Part shown: positions 44,595 through 55,364 of the stretch, piece after piece
Layout of the letters: each line of letters opens with the position of its first letter
How positions within the stretch are numbered: the stretch's first letter is position 1
Source of the DNA: Nymphaea colorata
Taxonomy: Eukaryota > Streptophyta > Magnoliopsida > Nymphaeales > Nymphaeaceae
Assembly (NCBI RefSeq): GCF_008831285.2
Contig: NC_045141.1
Span: forward strand, 24,537,315 to 24,601,314
Length of the DNA: 64,000 nt
Reading direction: 5' to 3'
Notes under the pieces: generated by a model
What the model was told of the DNA's origin: nothing
Seen by the model: only the letters and a program-made list of their open reading frames with translations
Database searches by the model: none
Position numbers and translations under genes: made by a program

Positions 44595-44983
44595 TAAAGC
44601 TGCACGATGAGTTGAGCAACTTGATCTCTGCTCAAACTCAACTCGTTTGTTAAACGTTGAAGCCAAAGGCTAAACTTACGGTTTGAACGAGTTAAGCTCG
44701 AGTTCTATATGCACAGCTTGATCAAGCTTGCTTGGGGTCATCAAGAGCTATATATGTAATCCTATTCATTACCTATTGCAATATAAGATGCCTTTTGGTG
44801 TAATGGACATCTTTTTGAGTTTTCAAGTGAAAGTCCTCTGTTCAACTTTTTTATTATTTGGCTCGAGCTTACACTGATCCATGTTGGAGCTCTGTTGAAC
44901 TCGAGTTCAAGCCAGGTATACCATGACTGCTTCAAGTTTGAGCTGCCTAAGCTTATGTCAAACTTTGCTCGTGTACATCCCTA
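44595..44983. mobile_element. hAT-like MITE, 389 bp
   Basis: The left end is TAAAGCTGCACGA; the right end read inward is TAGGGATGTACACGA. It is flanked by similar 8-mers, attgcaag (44587-44594) and atagcgag (44984-44991), 6 of 8 identical. The interior has repeated 'aactcgagttcaagc/gctcgagctt' motifs and no coding frame. It has the same end type as the element at 13062 and the partial one at 63305. It sits about 350 bases past the stop of the plastid-protein gene. Confidence 0.65.
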
Positions 44984-45354
44984 ATAGCGAGAAGTTGTTC
45001 TTTGTTCAGGTCATAGTAGCTTAATTCCATGGCTTTCTACTTGTGAACCAGCGCTTGCGTTCTGCTTGTTTGAGAACATGATGATTGTTGCCATCTCCTG
45101 TAGCATCTTGGATTTGGTCAATTTGCTCCAATGGCGGCAAAGAACCAACGAAGTGCGGAATCAATAAACTTTGGGAAGTAGATTACTGAAGACAATTAAG
45201 AATATCATTTTAGACCAAAACAAGTTCTGTTACTAACTAGAAGTGATCATACAGACGATCATGATTTTGTTATTACTGCCATAAATGAATTTAATGCTGC
45301 ATTGGATGATCATCCTTTATCAAATGCACAAGGAGCAGTAATATTTACGCATCT

Positions 45355-45835
45355 CAGCACTTGCTGTGTCCGTCCTCCATGATCCCCTTGACTGCTTTCT
45401 CCATCTTATCGGCTAGCACCACTTCCTTTGCGTTCCCTCACTCTCCCACCACCTTCAGCACCCCGGTAACGAGCTGCACATTAGAGGCCGTTCTGAGTGC
45501 AACGGCTACGTTGCCAGCGGCATGCCCATACCCAGCTTCTCTCAATGCATGAGTTCCATCCAGTAGCTCGGGAATCCACCCACTGCAGCATGACTCGGTA
45601 GCTGCAGTTGTGGAGCTCATCCTCTCACCACCAGACGAGTCCGGCAACCCGCTTCTCGAACCCCTCAGGCAACTGGATCTCAGGCTCGACACTTACTCCG
45701 CGATGATGTCGAACCTGTCTGGGAATCCTTGACCCCTGAGCCCAAGCCCAGTGGCTAGCTGTGCAACCTATGCTGATGACCACAAGGTTGATAGAGATGC
45801 AAACGAGACAGCCGTTCCGCCTGTCCATGGAACAC
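45355..45835 (-). pseudogene. Broken UDP-glycosyltransferase fragment (UGT93-like)
   Basis: On the minus strand this aligns, across several frames, with about residues 255-425 of the intact UGT at 61429. It retains a 'VSFASLSTL' counterpart of VSFGSISSL, 'QLATGLGL' for QLALGLER, and EIQLPEGFEKRVAG for EIRLPEGFQKRVAG. There follows a PSPG region reading R-L-V-V-R-G-stop-A-P-Q-L, so the invariant Trp codon TGG is TGA, and then 'AVGGFPS'. The end resembles VTEVLKV. There are frameshifts after KRVAG and in the PSPG box, an internal deletion corresponding to FLWVLH, and several stops. No N-terminal half is present. A non-functional relic. Confidence 0.88.
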
Positions 45836-46032
45836 AATCGAACGACCTTTAAGGGCAGTAGTGGAGCGAGAATTTTTTTTTTTTGGAGGGGCACTCGTTC
45901 ACAGATTTTTGTTTACACTATGTATATAACAGAACAAATATTTGAAAATGTCAATACATAAATAAAAGACATTAAAGGACTGGTGTGGGCAAGAGCCCAC
46001 ACCAGCCCATATGTACCTCTGCCTTTGTCTAA

Positions 46033-46178
46033 GGGGCTGTTTGGTAATGAGAATAGTTTCTTATTGTTTCATGAATCTGCTTCAAAGACTAAAGCATATT
46101 CATAGAGCTTTGTAACATAATGTTTTATGAATCTGCTCGCAGATTCATGAACAAACTGTTACCGTAACCAAACAGCCC
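46033..46178. mobile_element. Tourist-like foldback MITE, 146 bp
   Basis: The ends are inverted repeats GGGGCTGTTTGGTAA and GGGCTGTTTGGTTAC. Similarity continues inward (AATAGTTT, then TTCATGAATCTGC), so nearly the whole element folds on itself. The flanks are TAA on the left and TCA on the right, close to the 3-bp target duplication of PIF/Harbinger (Tourist) elements. Class inferred from ends only. Confidence 0.7.
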
Positions 46179-46940
46179 TCAAACACAAATGACTGTTCTG
46201 ATCGGTTGGTCGTCCAATTCAAATCTGGGTACAGTTAATTGACAGTCTGGTAAGCAGCCTCGCGGTTGAAGTAATGTCAAGATTGCAGCATGGTCACAAT
46301 TGTGACAAGTTTTACATAAAGACATTGCGTAAGTGCAGAAAGAAATAAGGCATGCTTGGTGAAGTATATCCTCCCGTCCTTGATCAGTGGATGGTTGATC
46401 CACTTAACATCCCTTGTTGCAGACAAGGTGGATCCCCGACAAACTATTTTCTGGGCAATGGCTTCCAAATTCCGATCATACTCTACCAGGCTAATACACC
46501 ATATAAGGGAATAAAAATGGGCCAACTGAATTGCATAGCTATTCGAAGAAGGTATTTATTTGAAGAAAATGGGGTAAAAGTGTTTCTTCCATTGAACTTC
46601 AAATGTTAAGTACAAATAAACTCTCTTGAACTTTTATTTTTCGTAGACGGTTACAAATATATACGTGATTAAACGCTTATGGAGGACAATATTTGGATGC
46701 CGGAGATGAAAGAACGCTGACTCGAAAAAAAGACCGCCAATAAGAAATATAACTAGATTGTTCCCTTGCTTGTAATTCTAAATGTGTCGACCGTTGCGCC
46801 AAAAATCCTCAATACTTTGCAAAATGCCTGTGAGTGATTTTCATTTCTCCCCCGTATCGGATACATAGATAGAAGCCGATTTATTTTCACTCCTCTTCAA
46901 GCGGAGAAGACGGAGAAAGTCTCTCTTTCCCTCCCTCCCT
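46179..46940. other. Intergenic upstream of COQ6
   Basis: No gene recognised. A minus-strand frame at 46277-46525 has a protein-like stretch (NLEAIAQKIVCRGSTLSATR) but no partner exons or family that I can name. CT-rich DNA just before 46950 is probably the COQ6 leader. Confidence 0.4.
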
Positions 46941-46949
46941 CCCGGGAAG

Positions 46950-49900
46950 ATGATGTGCAGGTACGCAGAACTTGATACTCATCATAATTACATTATTCTC
47001 GTCAAATGGTTTGTATCAACTTAGTATTTGGTGAACGGCCGGTCATTTGAAGAAGAGCCTGCGATTTGCGAGATCACGCCTCGTTTTGTCGATGGGTTCG
47101 CTGAACTACGTTCTATATTTTTTTATCTGGTTGGTTGCCTGCTTGCGCTCCCGATTGTGGTGGTGATTTTGGTTGATTCCTTGATGTGTTCATGCTTTAT
47201 TATCGGTTCTTTGGAATAGGCTTGTTTCGAGAAGATTGGTAGCGGCATTTCGTGGTAGGGACGTCCCAAGAAGGGCGTTCGCGTCCGATGGTGCTACGGT
47301 TGAACCGAGTTTGGGCCCTCAAACGCGGGATGATCATGTAACTACTCGTCACTTCTGCCTGGTCCTTTTGTTGTTCTATTTGGTCAACTTTGATCCTTTA
47401 GCGCTCTCGATTTCTTAGAACTTCTGTTTGACCTTCAATCTGATTAATGTAGTTTGTGAATAGCTTGCAAATACCTGTGCAGCTTGAGTGGAGTAACCAG
47501 AAAATTACAGTTGACTTGCAAAAATTTACAGTTAGGATTTTTTGGATGAGTCACTTCTCCAGAAATGTGAGTCATGGTGCCTACGGTATTTACCTGCACA
47601 ATCGAATATCTCATCTGACCCTAAATTTTCTCGGTGAAAGGGCAAACTTTATAACTGTTCTTAGAAAATCGTGATACGGATTTGAAATTGAGGCATTTGA
47701 GCCTGGAAGTCCTCGGAGTGAAACTTAGAACTATTCAGTTCAGCATCCTGGAACGACAAGATCCTTGATCTCCGTTTGCTTTGTAATAGTGTCCCCTATA
47801 TAAGAGATGGCATGAAGGCAGAGGGCAGTCGATGGATTTGAAATTTTAAGCCTGAAAATCCTTGGTTAATATGTCCAGTTCATAATTTTGAACCATGAAA
47901 TGCTTGGACTTCATTGGGTGGACGTTACCTATGCAGTATAAAAATTTGACCCTAGCGGTTACTTGAAAAAAAGTTCCATAATGTATTTGTTTATTTCTTT
48001 TATAGGCCAATTTCATATCAACACTCATGTTATAACTTTCCTAGTCCACGTTTATCTCATCGCTGACAATGACATAATTTGTGCAGTTACCCTAAAAACA
48101 TACATGAAAAGCTAGTATAAGTACAAAAAAGAACAGATACTCTTGGGCCAACGGCCTATACATAGCATGGACTACTTGGAAAGGGGAAGTGAAAACACAG
48201 AAACAGGGTTGCTTTTTCTTTATGCCATGATACTCGTTCATCTTTAACCATCAGTTTTCTATCACAATTCCTTTTCCTTGATCTTTAAAAAGTGACCTTT
48301 ATGGACTGACATGTTCTGCAGGGAGAACCAAGACCAAGTCATATGGATCACGTTGACTGTTTTGATGTCGCTATTGTTGGAGGTGGCATGGTTGGCTTAG
48401 CTCTAGCTTGTGCACTTTGTATGTACTACTCCTGTCTTATGATATTTGATGTGTGAATCTGTTTTCTCTTTAGTCCTTTTTATGCATTTTTTTTTTGCCT
48501 ATGCAAGCTCTCCTCAGGCAGCGATATATTTGCCTTATCATTTTCTTTTAGCAAATGTGTGCATGATTTGATTTCTAGAATGAAAAGCTGAACTTAACTG
48601 TATCTTCATTTATTTTCTTATTGAAATGTGGTTGATGGTTGAATTATTCCTATTTTATTGTTTGAAATAGAGCACCACTGGATTTGAATTCAGACAATTC
48701 TAATAGGCATAATGATGCAGTTTTAAGGAGTGAAGCTCTGTCTTATTTCCATGGGATTTCAGTATATCTTTGCATGCTAGGCATATCCTACTTATTGCTG
48801 AAGAGAAGAACTGAATCTGTTCTTATTTTTCTGAATTTGTATATTATCCCCATGTATGCTGCATCTTTATATACTGGGGATAGCAGATCCGATATATCAT
48901 ATAGTCTGTGTATCTTGCTCTTGCTCCTGTTTCATTTATCACAACATAATTCTAGTGTTCCTTCCTAAACTGGCCTTCTCATGTGCTAAAACTCAAGGTG
49001 ATAAAAGTTTTCGGTGGCTTAGTCTATTGACTCTATTTACAGCAAGGTTTCTGGTGATCGATTTTTACATTTTAAGAACCTTTTAACTGCTTCTGTGAAC
49101 AAATGGTCTGGATAGGTAGGATGGAACAGGAACGGGCAGGAAAGAGATAAGTGTCCATCTATTGTACTGAGCTCCAGGATTCATTTCCTAGATAATCTTA
49201 AAATATCTCTAAAAAATTTCTCACATAGCAACAAAAAAAATTATTGCTATAGGCTCATGATTGAGATCACTTGTAAATATTTGTTTAAGAGTCCTTTGAA
49301 GTTAATGGTGCCATCATAGCTTCATGAAGGGAAAAAAAAAACTTTTCCTGTTCACATTTATTGGTCTCTAGCATTGAGGGCTAAGGTATCTGATCATGCA
49401 TACATGAGCATGATTTTGTGCCCATATCATGTCATATCTAGCTATTTTATTTTACTTTAACCTTTTCCTAATCATATTTTCTCTTATTCTGCCATGACGT
49501 GCAGCTAGTATGCCCTTGACAAGATCTTTGAGAGTTGCGATAGTTGATGGCAATCCTTTCCTGTTGAGGCCACCCACCATAAACAATGATCTTCCTGATC
49601 CAAGAGTTAGCACATTGACTCCTGCAACAATCTCTTTTTTTAAAGGTAACCAACTTTTCTTTCACTTTTGTTGGTGACATATTACTGATGAGTCTTGCTC
49701 AAGTTTTCAGATATGCTCATGATGTATGAGTATGATTCTTCAAGAAAGAGAAGTAGAATTTTTGTGCTTGTACCCTAAGTCACACAGATACTGGTATGGG
49801 TATGGGTACCTGGGCAGGGGTGGTATGGACACGGCAATTTTAAAAATTGTGGATACGGGGATACGATAAGGTATATATACGTATATATATGTGTGTGCAT

Positions 49901-52900
49901 AATGATATGGTGATACAAGGCATACATACATATATATAACTGTTAGATATTGGGTATGGGATCAAGGGTCAGGTCCACTGGACTGACCCGATAACATCTA
50001 TAAATAGGGGGAACGACCAGAAGGAGGGTTATCGCAGAAATTATTGGTGTTTCCTCTGGGAGGGAATCCCTATTCTGGGATTAGGGACTGGTTGGCGTGA
50101 GTTTCTCAAGGGCTGGGCTGGTGAATGTTGGTACTGGTTAGCAGAGGCTAACAATAACATATGTGTGTGTGCATAAGTCCACAAAAAAATATACAAAATT
50201 AATACAAAATGGGCGAGGAAAATGCAAAACAGGGAAAAAAAATATGTTTTGGAGTATTTATATGCAAAGATAATATTCAAAACTTCAAAATTAATGTGAA
50301 AAATGCAAAAATTAATATCCATGTTATAAAAATGTGTCTAAGTGTGTTGCAGTAACAGGCTAACAGCATCCAGTTGTCGGAGTGTCAAAACAGAAACGGC
50401 ACCATTTTGCCGTATCCATGTGACTTAGATGTAATATTTTCATGTGAAATATTTAAGTTTACTGGCATGATTGTCTACCAAAAATTGTAACTGGCTGTCT
50501 CATTTAATTTTTATTTGGATGTTTCAGCAACAAACACTGAATATCTCTTCTTATTATGCAAATGTGTTCTAAGTGAATGTGTGATAATGCTGTTATGCAT
50601 TTTTTTTTGTTGGTTCCTTTGTTACAGATATTTGTGCTTGGGATTTTATTCAGCACCATAGGCATGCTTTTTTCAGCAAAATGCAGGTAAACTTTCCAAT
50701 AATTACATCATCTTAGTGTGCCTTCACCTAAGTTGGTTGCTTCTTTTTCAGAATTCAGACAGCTATGTTTTACAGACTAGTAATTGTGGAACAGTTGGTA
50801 TCCTATTATTTGAGTGCTTATTGACCTAAGATCTTGTTGGTATAATTTTGCTGCTGGATATATAGTTGTTGCTTAGTCCTACCAGGTTTACTCCTTTTGC
50901 TTATCGTGGAGTAATATATGAAGAAAAAGAGAAAAAAGCAAACAGTGAAGACCACTCTTTTGAAGTATTAAGGAGCAAATGAACCTGCTTTCTGGGTTCT
51001 GCTTGCGCTTTTTTTCACATAGTGGTTGATAAAAAATGAAAATTGATGTGCTTGTGATGTGGGTGATGGATATGATGTGCAGTAACTTAATCGGATATTT
51101 TGGTGAAGATGAACATTGTCAAGATGTTTAATGAGGGAAAATGTTTGTGGCTTGTGATACTGACGTCATCCTAGTAGGAAGAGAGCATTTGCCCATGCCA
51201 CTCTGGTCATTTGCAATGTTTGAAAAGTATATAGAAAGCAATATGCTAAGCGATGCATATCTTCTTGACTGCATAACTAGTAGTCGCATGCTAAGATTGA
51301 ACTGCAGTACCACATGGAGCAAGAAAATAAAAGGATAAAGAAGAGAAAGATTTTTTTTTCTATAATATGAGGCGGGAGACTTGAGAAGGCAAATAATGAG
51401 TAAATAAGATATCCTGCTTTCATGATTGTACCAGATATATAATATAAACTTGGGCACAAAAACAGAAAGATTTGATCAATATTAGTTATATTCACTAGAT
51501 ATCTAAATGTTTTCATCAATTATCTTCATTGTTTTAGAGGCAAAAGGTTCTTTGTTTAATTGTTTTGTTTTAAGTAAAAGTAATTGTTAAGGCTAAAACA
51601 AGCTCAGGGCAGTTGTTAGTTGCTCTTAAACCAAATGGCGTATTGTAGAAACAGTAAAAACGAGGGAACGAGAAACGAACTCGGATGTAACGTGGAAAAC
51701 CCTTCAACTAGAGGAAAAAAACCACAGGTAAGGAAGACTGGTGCCCACTAGCTACCAGACACACTCTCTCATAGATTTTCATTCTTACCCAAAAATTAGG
51801 GTTACCAAGATATAAGTAGAGCCTCAACAGGCCTAAACAGGAGCACACACTGGACGGGGTCCAGACCCAGACCCGTACATTAAAACACGTCAACACGTAT
51901 GACTCATCTGCTCTTGGTTGTAGACTTTTTCTCTTTCTCTGTCACACTCACTGACACTGAGAAACATGCACACAGAGAGGGCCTAAAAATTTAAAGTTTC
52001 AGATTTAATTTTGCTAGAGAAAAGGAAATACCCATAACTAAAGAAAAAGTAATGAAGCAGACTAGGAACATGCCTATCAAGTCAGTTGCTGTTTGGCTTG
52101 GTCGGATCACCGAGCCAACCTGATACTTCTTCAAATCTGGTTGCCACCAATTGGTTAACATATTCTGTACATCAGGCTTCTTCACTTCTCTCTACCGGGT
52201 GAACTGTCTTTTAACAATTTTTCCTGTGCAGAAATTTGAGAGGACTTTTACTTACCATTCTTGGATCCTCTTTTCAGGTGTGGGATTATACTGGATTGGG
52301 GTACACCAGGTACAGTGCAAGGGATGTGGACAGTGAGATATTAGGGTAAGGAGGTTTTGATTTTCATTTCGTCCAATAGGCAACTATCATTCTCTTTCCT
52401 ACTTTTTTTTTTTTTTGAAAAGCTTATTTTGTCTCTGGGCAAAATTTTGCAGTTGTGTAGTTGAAAATAAGGTGATCCTTGGCTCCCTTTTATCTTGCCT
52501 ACAGGTACTTGTTGTAGTGGCATTTACTGGCAGCTTTTGTTTTTCCTGCTTTTTGTGTGTTAGCTTGTGTAGAGATGTTTCCCAAGTCTCTGCTCTGTAT
52601 TCTGTCATTGTACGCATCAAGTTGATTTTTTTAGTAACTATTGCTGAAGATGCTTTGTGATGGCCAAGATTTCATATATATATATATTTTCTGTTAAATG
52701 TGGATTGGCAAGACTTTTCCCTATAAATACAGCTTAATCTGTCTACTTTATTTCATCATATGATGTTCAAAATTGTGTTGAGACTTGAGTATTTGCAGAT
52801 TGTTTTAAGATTCCATCATTACATGTAATTTTCTTTCACTTGTTTAATTTTTTTATTTATCCCTTATGATATTGAATCTCACCAGAATGCAGGTCTCCAA

Positions 52901-54362
52901 AAGGCAATTTACCCTGCCAAATTGACCTCCATGGTGCTACCTTCTTGTCAACCATCCTTGGAGGGTGCAAAGTCTTCCCATCCCGATCAGAATAATATGT
53001 CATATGAAGCAAGCAGGAAGAGAAATGTGCAGCAGTTTGAGCAACAGGGTCACTTGGTAAAATTGGATTTAAGTGATGGTACTAGCCTTTACACGAAGCT
53101 GGTGGTAATACTCAATCTCCATCTCTACATTTTCCTCACTTTAATCTGAATATGTTATTTATATAAATATTAATGGTTAATAACTTGGTTCATTATTAGT
53201 TTCATGTGCCTTTTTTCTAGGAAGTTTCATGGCTGCATATGTCAGTTTTAGCTCTCTAAGATTCTCTTGATAATTTTCTAGGTTGGGGCTGATGGTTCCA
53301 AGTCACGAGTTAGGGAGGTAGCTGGTTTTAAAACGACTGGATGGAACTATTCTCAGGATGCAGTAATATGTACTGTGGAACATGCTTACGAGAATGACTG
53401 TGCTTGGCAAAGGTTTCTACCTTCTGGCCCGCTGGCACTTTTACCAATAGGTGACAGATTCAGCAACATTGTTTGGTCAATGACTTCATATGAAGCATCA
53501 ACTCATAAGTCCATGAGTGAAGTTGATTTTGTAAACGCTGTAAATAGCGCATTGATTCATGGATATGGACCACATCCAGGATCTACTGCTCGCAAAATTA
53601 GCTTGGACAGTTTTTTTGGAGGGATGGGAACAACACAGTCTGATTTTGAAATTCCACCTGAAGTTCACAAGTTGGTCACTGAGAGGTTTTCATTTCCTTT
53701 ATCTTTGATGCATGCACGTGATTATGTGTCAAACAGAATAGCACTGGTTGGTGATGCTGCTCATACTATTCATCCTTTGGCTGGTCAAGGGGTTAACCTA
53801 GGATTTGGTGATGCACATGCATTGGCAAAGGTTCTTGCCGAAGGCATCTTGGTAGGCAGTGACATTGGAGCGGTATGGACTCTTTGCCGGTCAGCTTACT
53901 GTTTTTTGTTGCATTTTTTTTCCCTGTTGGCGGCTTTCCAAGGGGGAGAATGGTATTACTTACATCAAAGGAGCCTCAAGTCAAGATTGGAGTGATAGTT
54001 TCTTTCCAACTTCTGTATTTGCTAAACAAGAAAAATCTGTTTACTTTTACATAGTTTCCTTGCATGATAGTTTCTTTGATTCCGTGGGTATCTCTCTCAT
54101 ATCATTCTGTGTCAAAAAAATAATCTAAATCTCCGGTGAAGCGCAGGTCTCCTTATTGAAGAAATATGAAAAAGAGAGGAAGCTTGCAAATCTCACAATG
54201 ATGGCGATCATGGATGGATTTCAGAAGGCTTTCTCAATTGATGCTGCACCATTGAATATTCTTCGAGCCATTGCATTCCAGAGCGCTCAACATTTTGGCC
54301 CTCTCAAAAGGAACATAATCTCATATGCAATGGGCGAGAAGAAATTACCGTTGTTGTTTTGA
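46950..54362 (+). CDS. COQ6: Ubiquinone biosynthesis monooxygenase COQ6, mitochondrial
   Basis: FAD-dependent ring hydroxylase of ubiquinone synthesis on the matrix face of the mitochondrial inner membrane. Ten exons: 46950-46960, 47220-47337, 48322-48418, 49505-49645, 50628-50686, 52278-52345, 52453-52504, 52886-53104, 53282-53872, 54147-54362. All phases join to give 523 residues. The N-terminus (MMCRLVSRRLVAAFRGRD) is Arg-rich and nearly free of acids, as in a mitochondrial presequence. The FAD motif VAIVGGGMVGLALA has its glycines at 63-68. VGADGSKSRVRE starts at 256 (the DG motif). LVGDAAHTIHPLAGQGVNLG carries the second FAD motif, GD at 412-413. The first exon codes only 11 bases and is the least certain part. 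Intron 4 carries nested transposons and intron 5 (1.6 kb) a further repeat-like stretch. Confidence 0.96.
49775..50428. mobile_element. DNA-transposon-like repeat in COQ6 intron 4
   Basis: The ends are inverted: CTAAGTCACACAGATAC on the left and CTAAGTCACATGGATAC read inward from the right. Inside the left end are 'ggtatgggtatgggtacctgg' and 'ggatacggggatacg' segments like those at 60440-60720. A solo LTR has inserted inside it (49941-50153). I see no clear target duplication, so the class is open. Confidence 0.65.
49941..50153. mobile_element. Solo LTR (TRIM-sized), 213 bp
   Basis: Starts TGTTAG and ends CTAACA, a perfect 6-bp inverted terminus with TG...CA. It is flanked by a perfect 5-bp target duplication ATAAC (49936-49940 and 50154-50158). 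It contains a TATA-like ctataaataggggg about 57 bases in. No primer-binding site follows, so only one LTR remains. The 213-bp length suits TRIM-type small LTR elements. Confidence 0.9.
51590..51960. mobile_element. Retroelement-like remnant in COQ6 intron 5
   Basis: Contains 'gaactcggatgtaacgtgga' followed by 'aaaccctt' and an 'aaaaaccacaggtaag' stretch. This pattern is common in plant LTR-derived or SINE-like repeats. Ends not resolved. It sits in the 1.6-kb intron between exons 50628-50686 and 52278-52345. Confidence 0.4.
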
Positions 54363-54369
54363 CTGTTAT

Positions 54370-55280
54370 TGTGGGCGGTTGTTTCTGCGACATTTTTCAG
54401 TGACAAGGAGACTTGCGGAGCATTTAACGAACTTGACTTCAAAAGATACGTTTGTCGTATGCCAAGTTGTCAGTTTGATGGCATAGAAGATGAAACAGAG
54501 AAGCGGTGCCGGGCAAGTTGAATTTAATTAGCTTGTATTCCCCCACGTATATTACTTTGTAAAAATAGCTTTACGTATAGCCTCCTCGAAGGATTCAATT
54601 CATATGTTGAACTTCTTAAGTAGAATTCTTGGATGGACTATAATATTTGTATGTTGATTTTCATTTCCTTTGCAGCAGTCAGATTGACATAGTTCAAAGT
54701 TTTAAAAATATCTTATATATATATATATATAGGAAAATTAGATGGTGACTTGGTCATCTAATCAAGACTGTCTAATCTAATATGATGGATAATTACAAGA
54801 AAAACAAGAAAAAAATTGATAGACATTTTCGTTATTTAGTATTAATGCATTTTTTTATTGTTTTCCTTTAAACCAGTCATTTGCTTCAAAGATACAATTC
54901 TGATTAAATGACTCTAAATAGCTAAAGTCATTATTCATTCAAAGCATGTATATATAGTAATCTAAACGATGTCGAATTATTTAAAAGAATCTCAGCCTGA
55001 TTCAAGTGAAGTGAAAAGCAAAAACAATGACATGCAGCCAGCTTTAATCATGCAGCTCGTCTTCAGTCTGGTCGGCGAAATCTCATTTCGACTTTGTCAA
55101 ATGCTTTTGGGAACCAGACGCGAGCAGCTTCTCAGAGCGTAAAAATGACAATGATTATGCCTAAACAACTTGGCTCCCGCCAGCTCACTTTGATTAGAGC
55201 AACATGTAAAATAAAATGATAGAGGCCTGCCACGGGCCCAAGCGATTCCTGGCTGACAAGAGACGGGTGAAAAAGGAAAA
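54370..55280. other. COQ6 3' flank, intergenic
   Basis: Probable COQ6 3' UTR to about 54650, then AT-rich DNA with a TA run near 54714-54732. No gene seen. Confidence 0.5.
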
Positions 55281-55286
55281 CCGAGA

Positions 55287-55311
55287 TGCGGTGAGCGTGG
55301 ATCGAACACGC

Positions 55312-55354
<43 letters not shown>

Positions 55355-55359
55355 CCCGC
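55287..55359 (-). tRNA. trnF-GAA: tRNA-Phe (anticodon GAA)
   Basis: A 73-nt cloverleaf on the minus strand. Acceptor GCGGGGA pairs with TCACCGC with the G-A mismatch known from plant cytosolic tRNA-Phe. The D arm starts TAGCTCAGTTGGGAGAGC. The anticodon stem is TCAGA/TCTGA around loop CTGAAGA, giving anticodon GAA. The T arm is CGTGTTCGATCCACG, and the discriminator is A. No intron; CCA not encoded. Downstream on the minus strand TTTT and TTTTT runs provide Pol III termination. Confidence 0.98.
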
Positions 55360-55364
55360 TTGAT

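Noticed and set aside
53859-54128. Plus-strand 89-codon frame after the large COQ6 exon
   Set aside because: Starts inside exon 9 in another frame and runs through intron 9. The GT donor at 53873 and acceptor before 54147 give an in-phase join.
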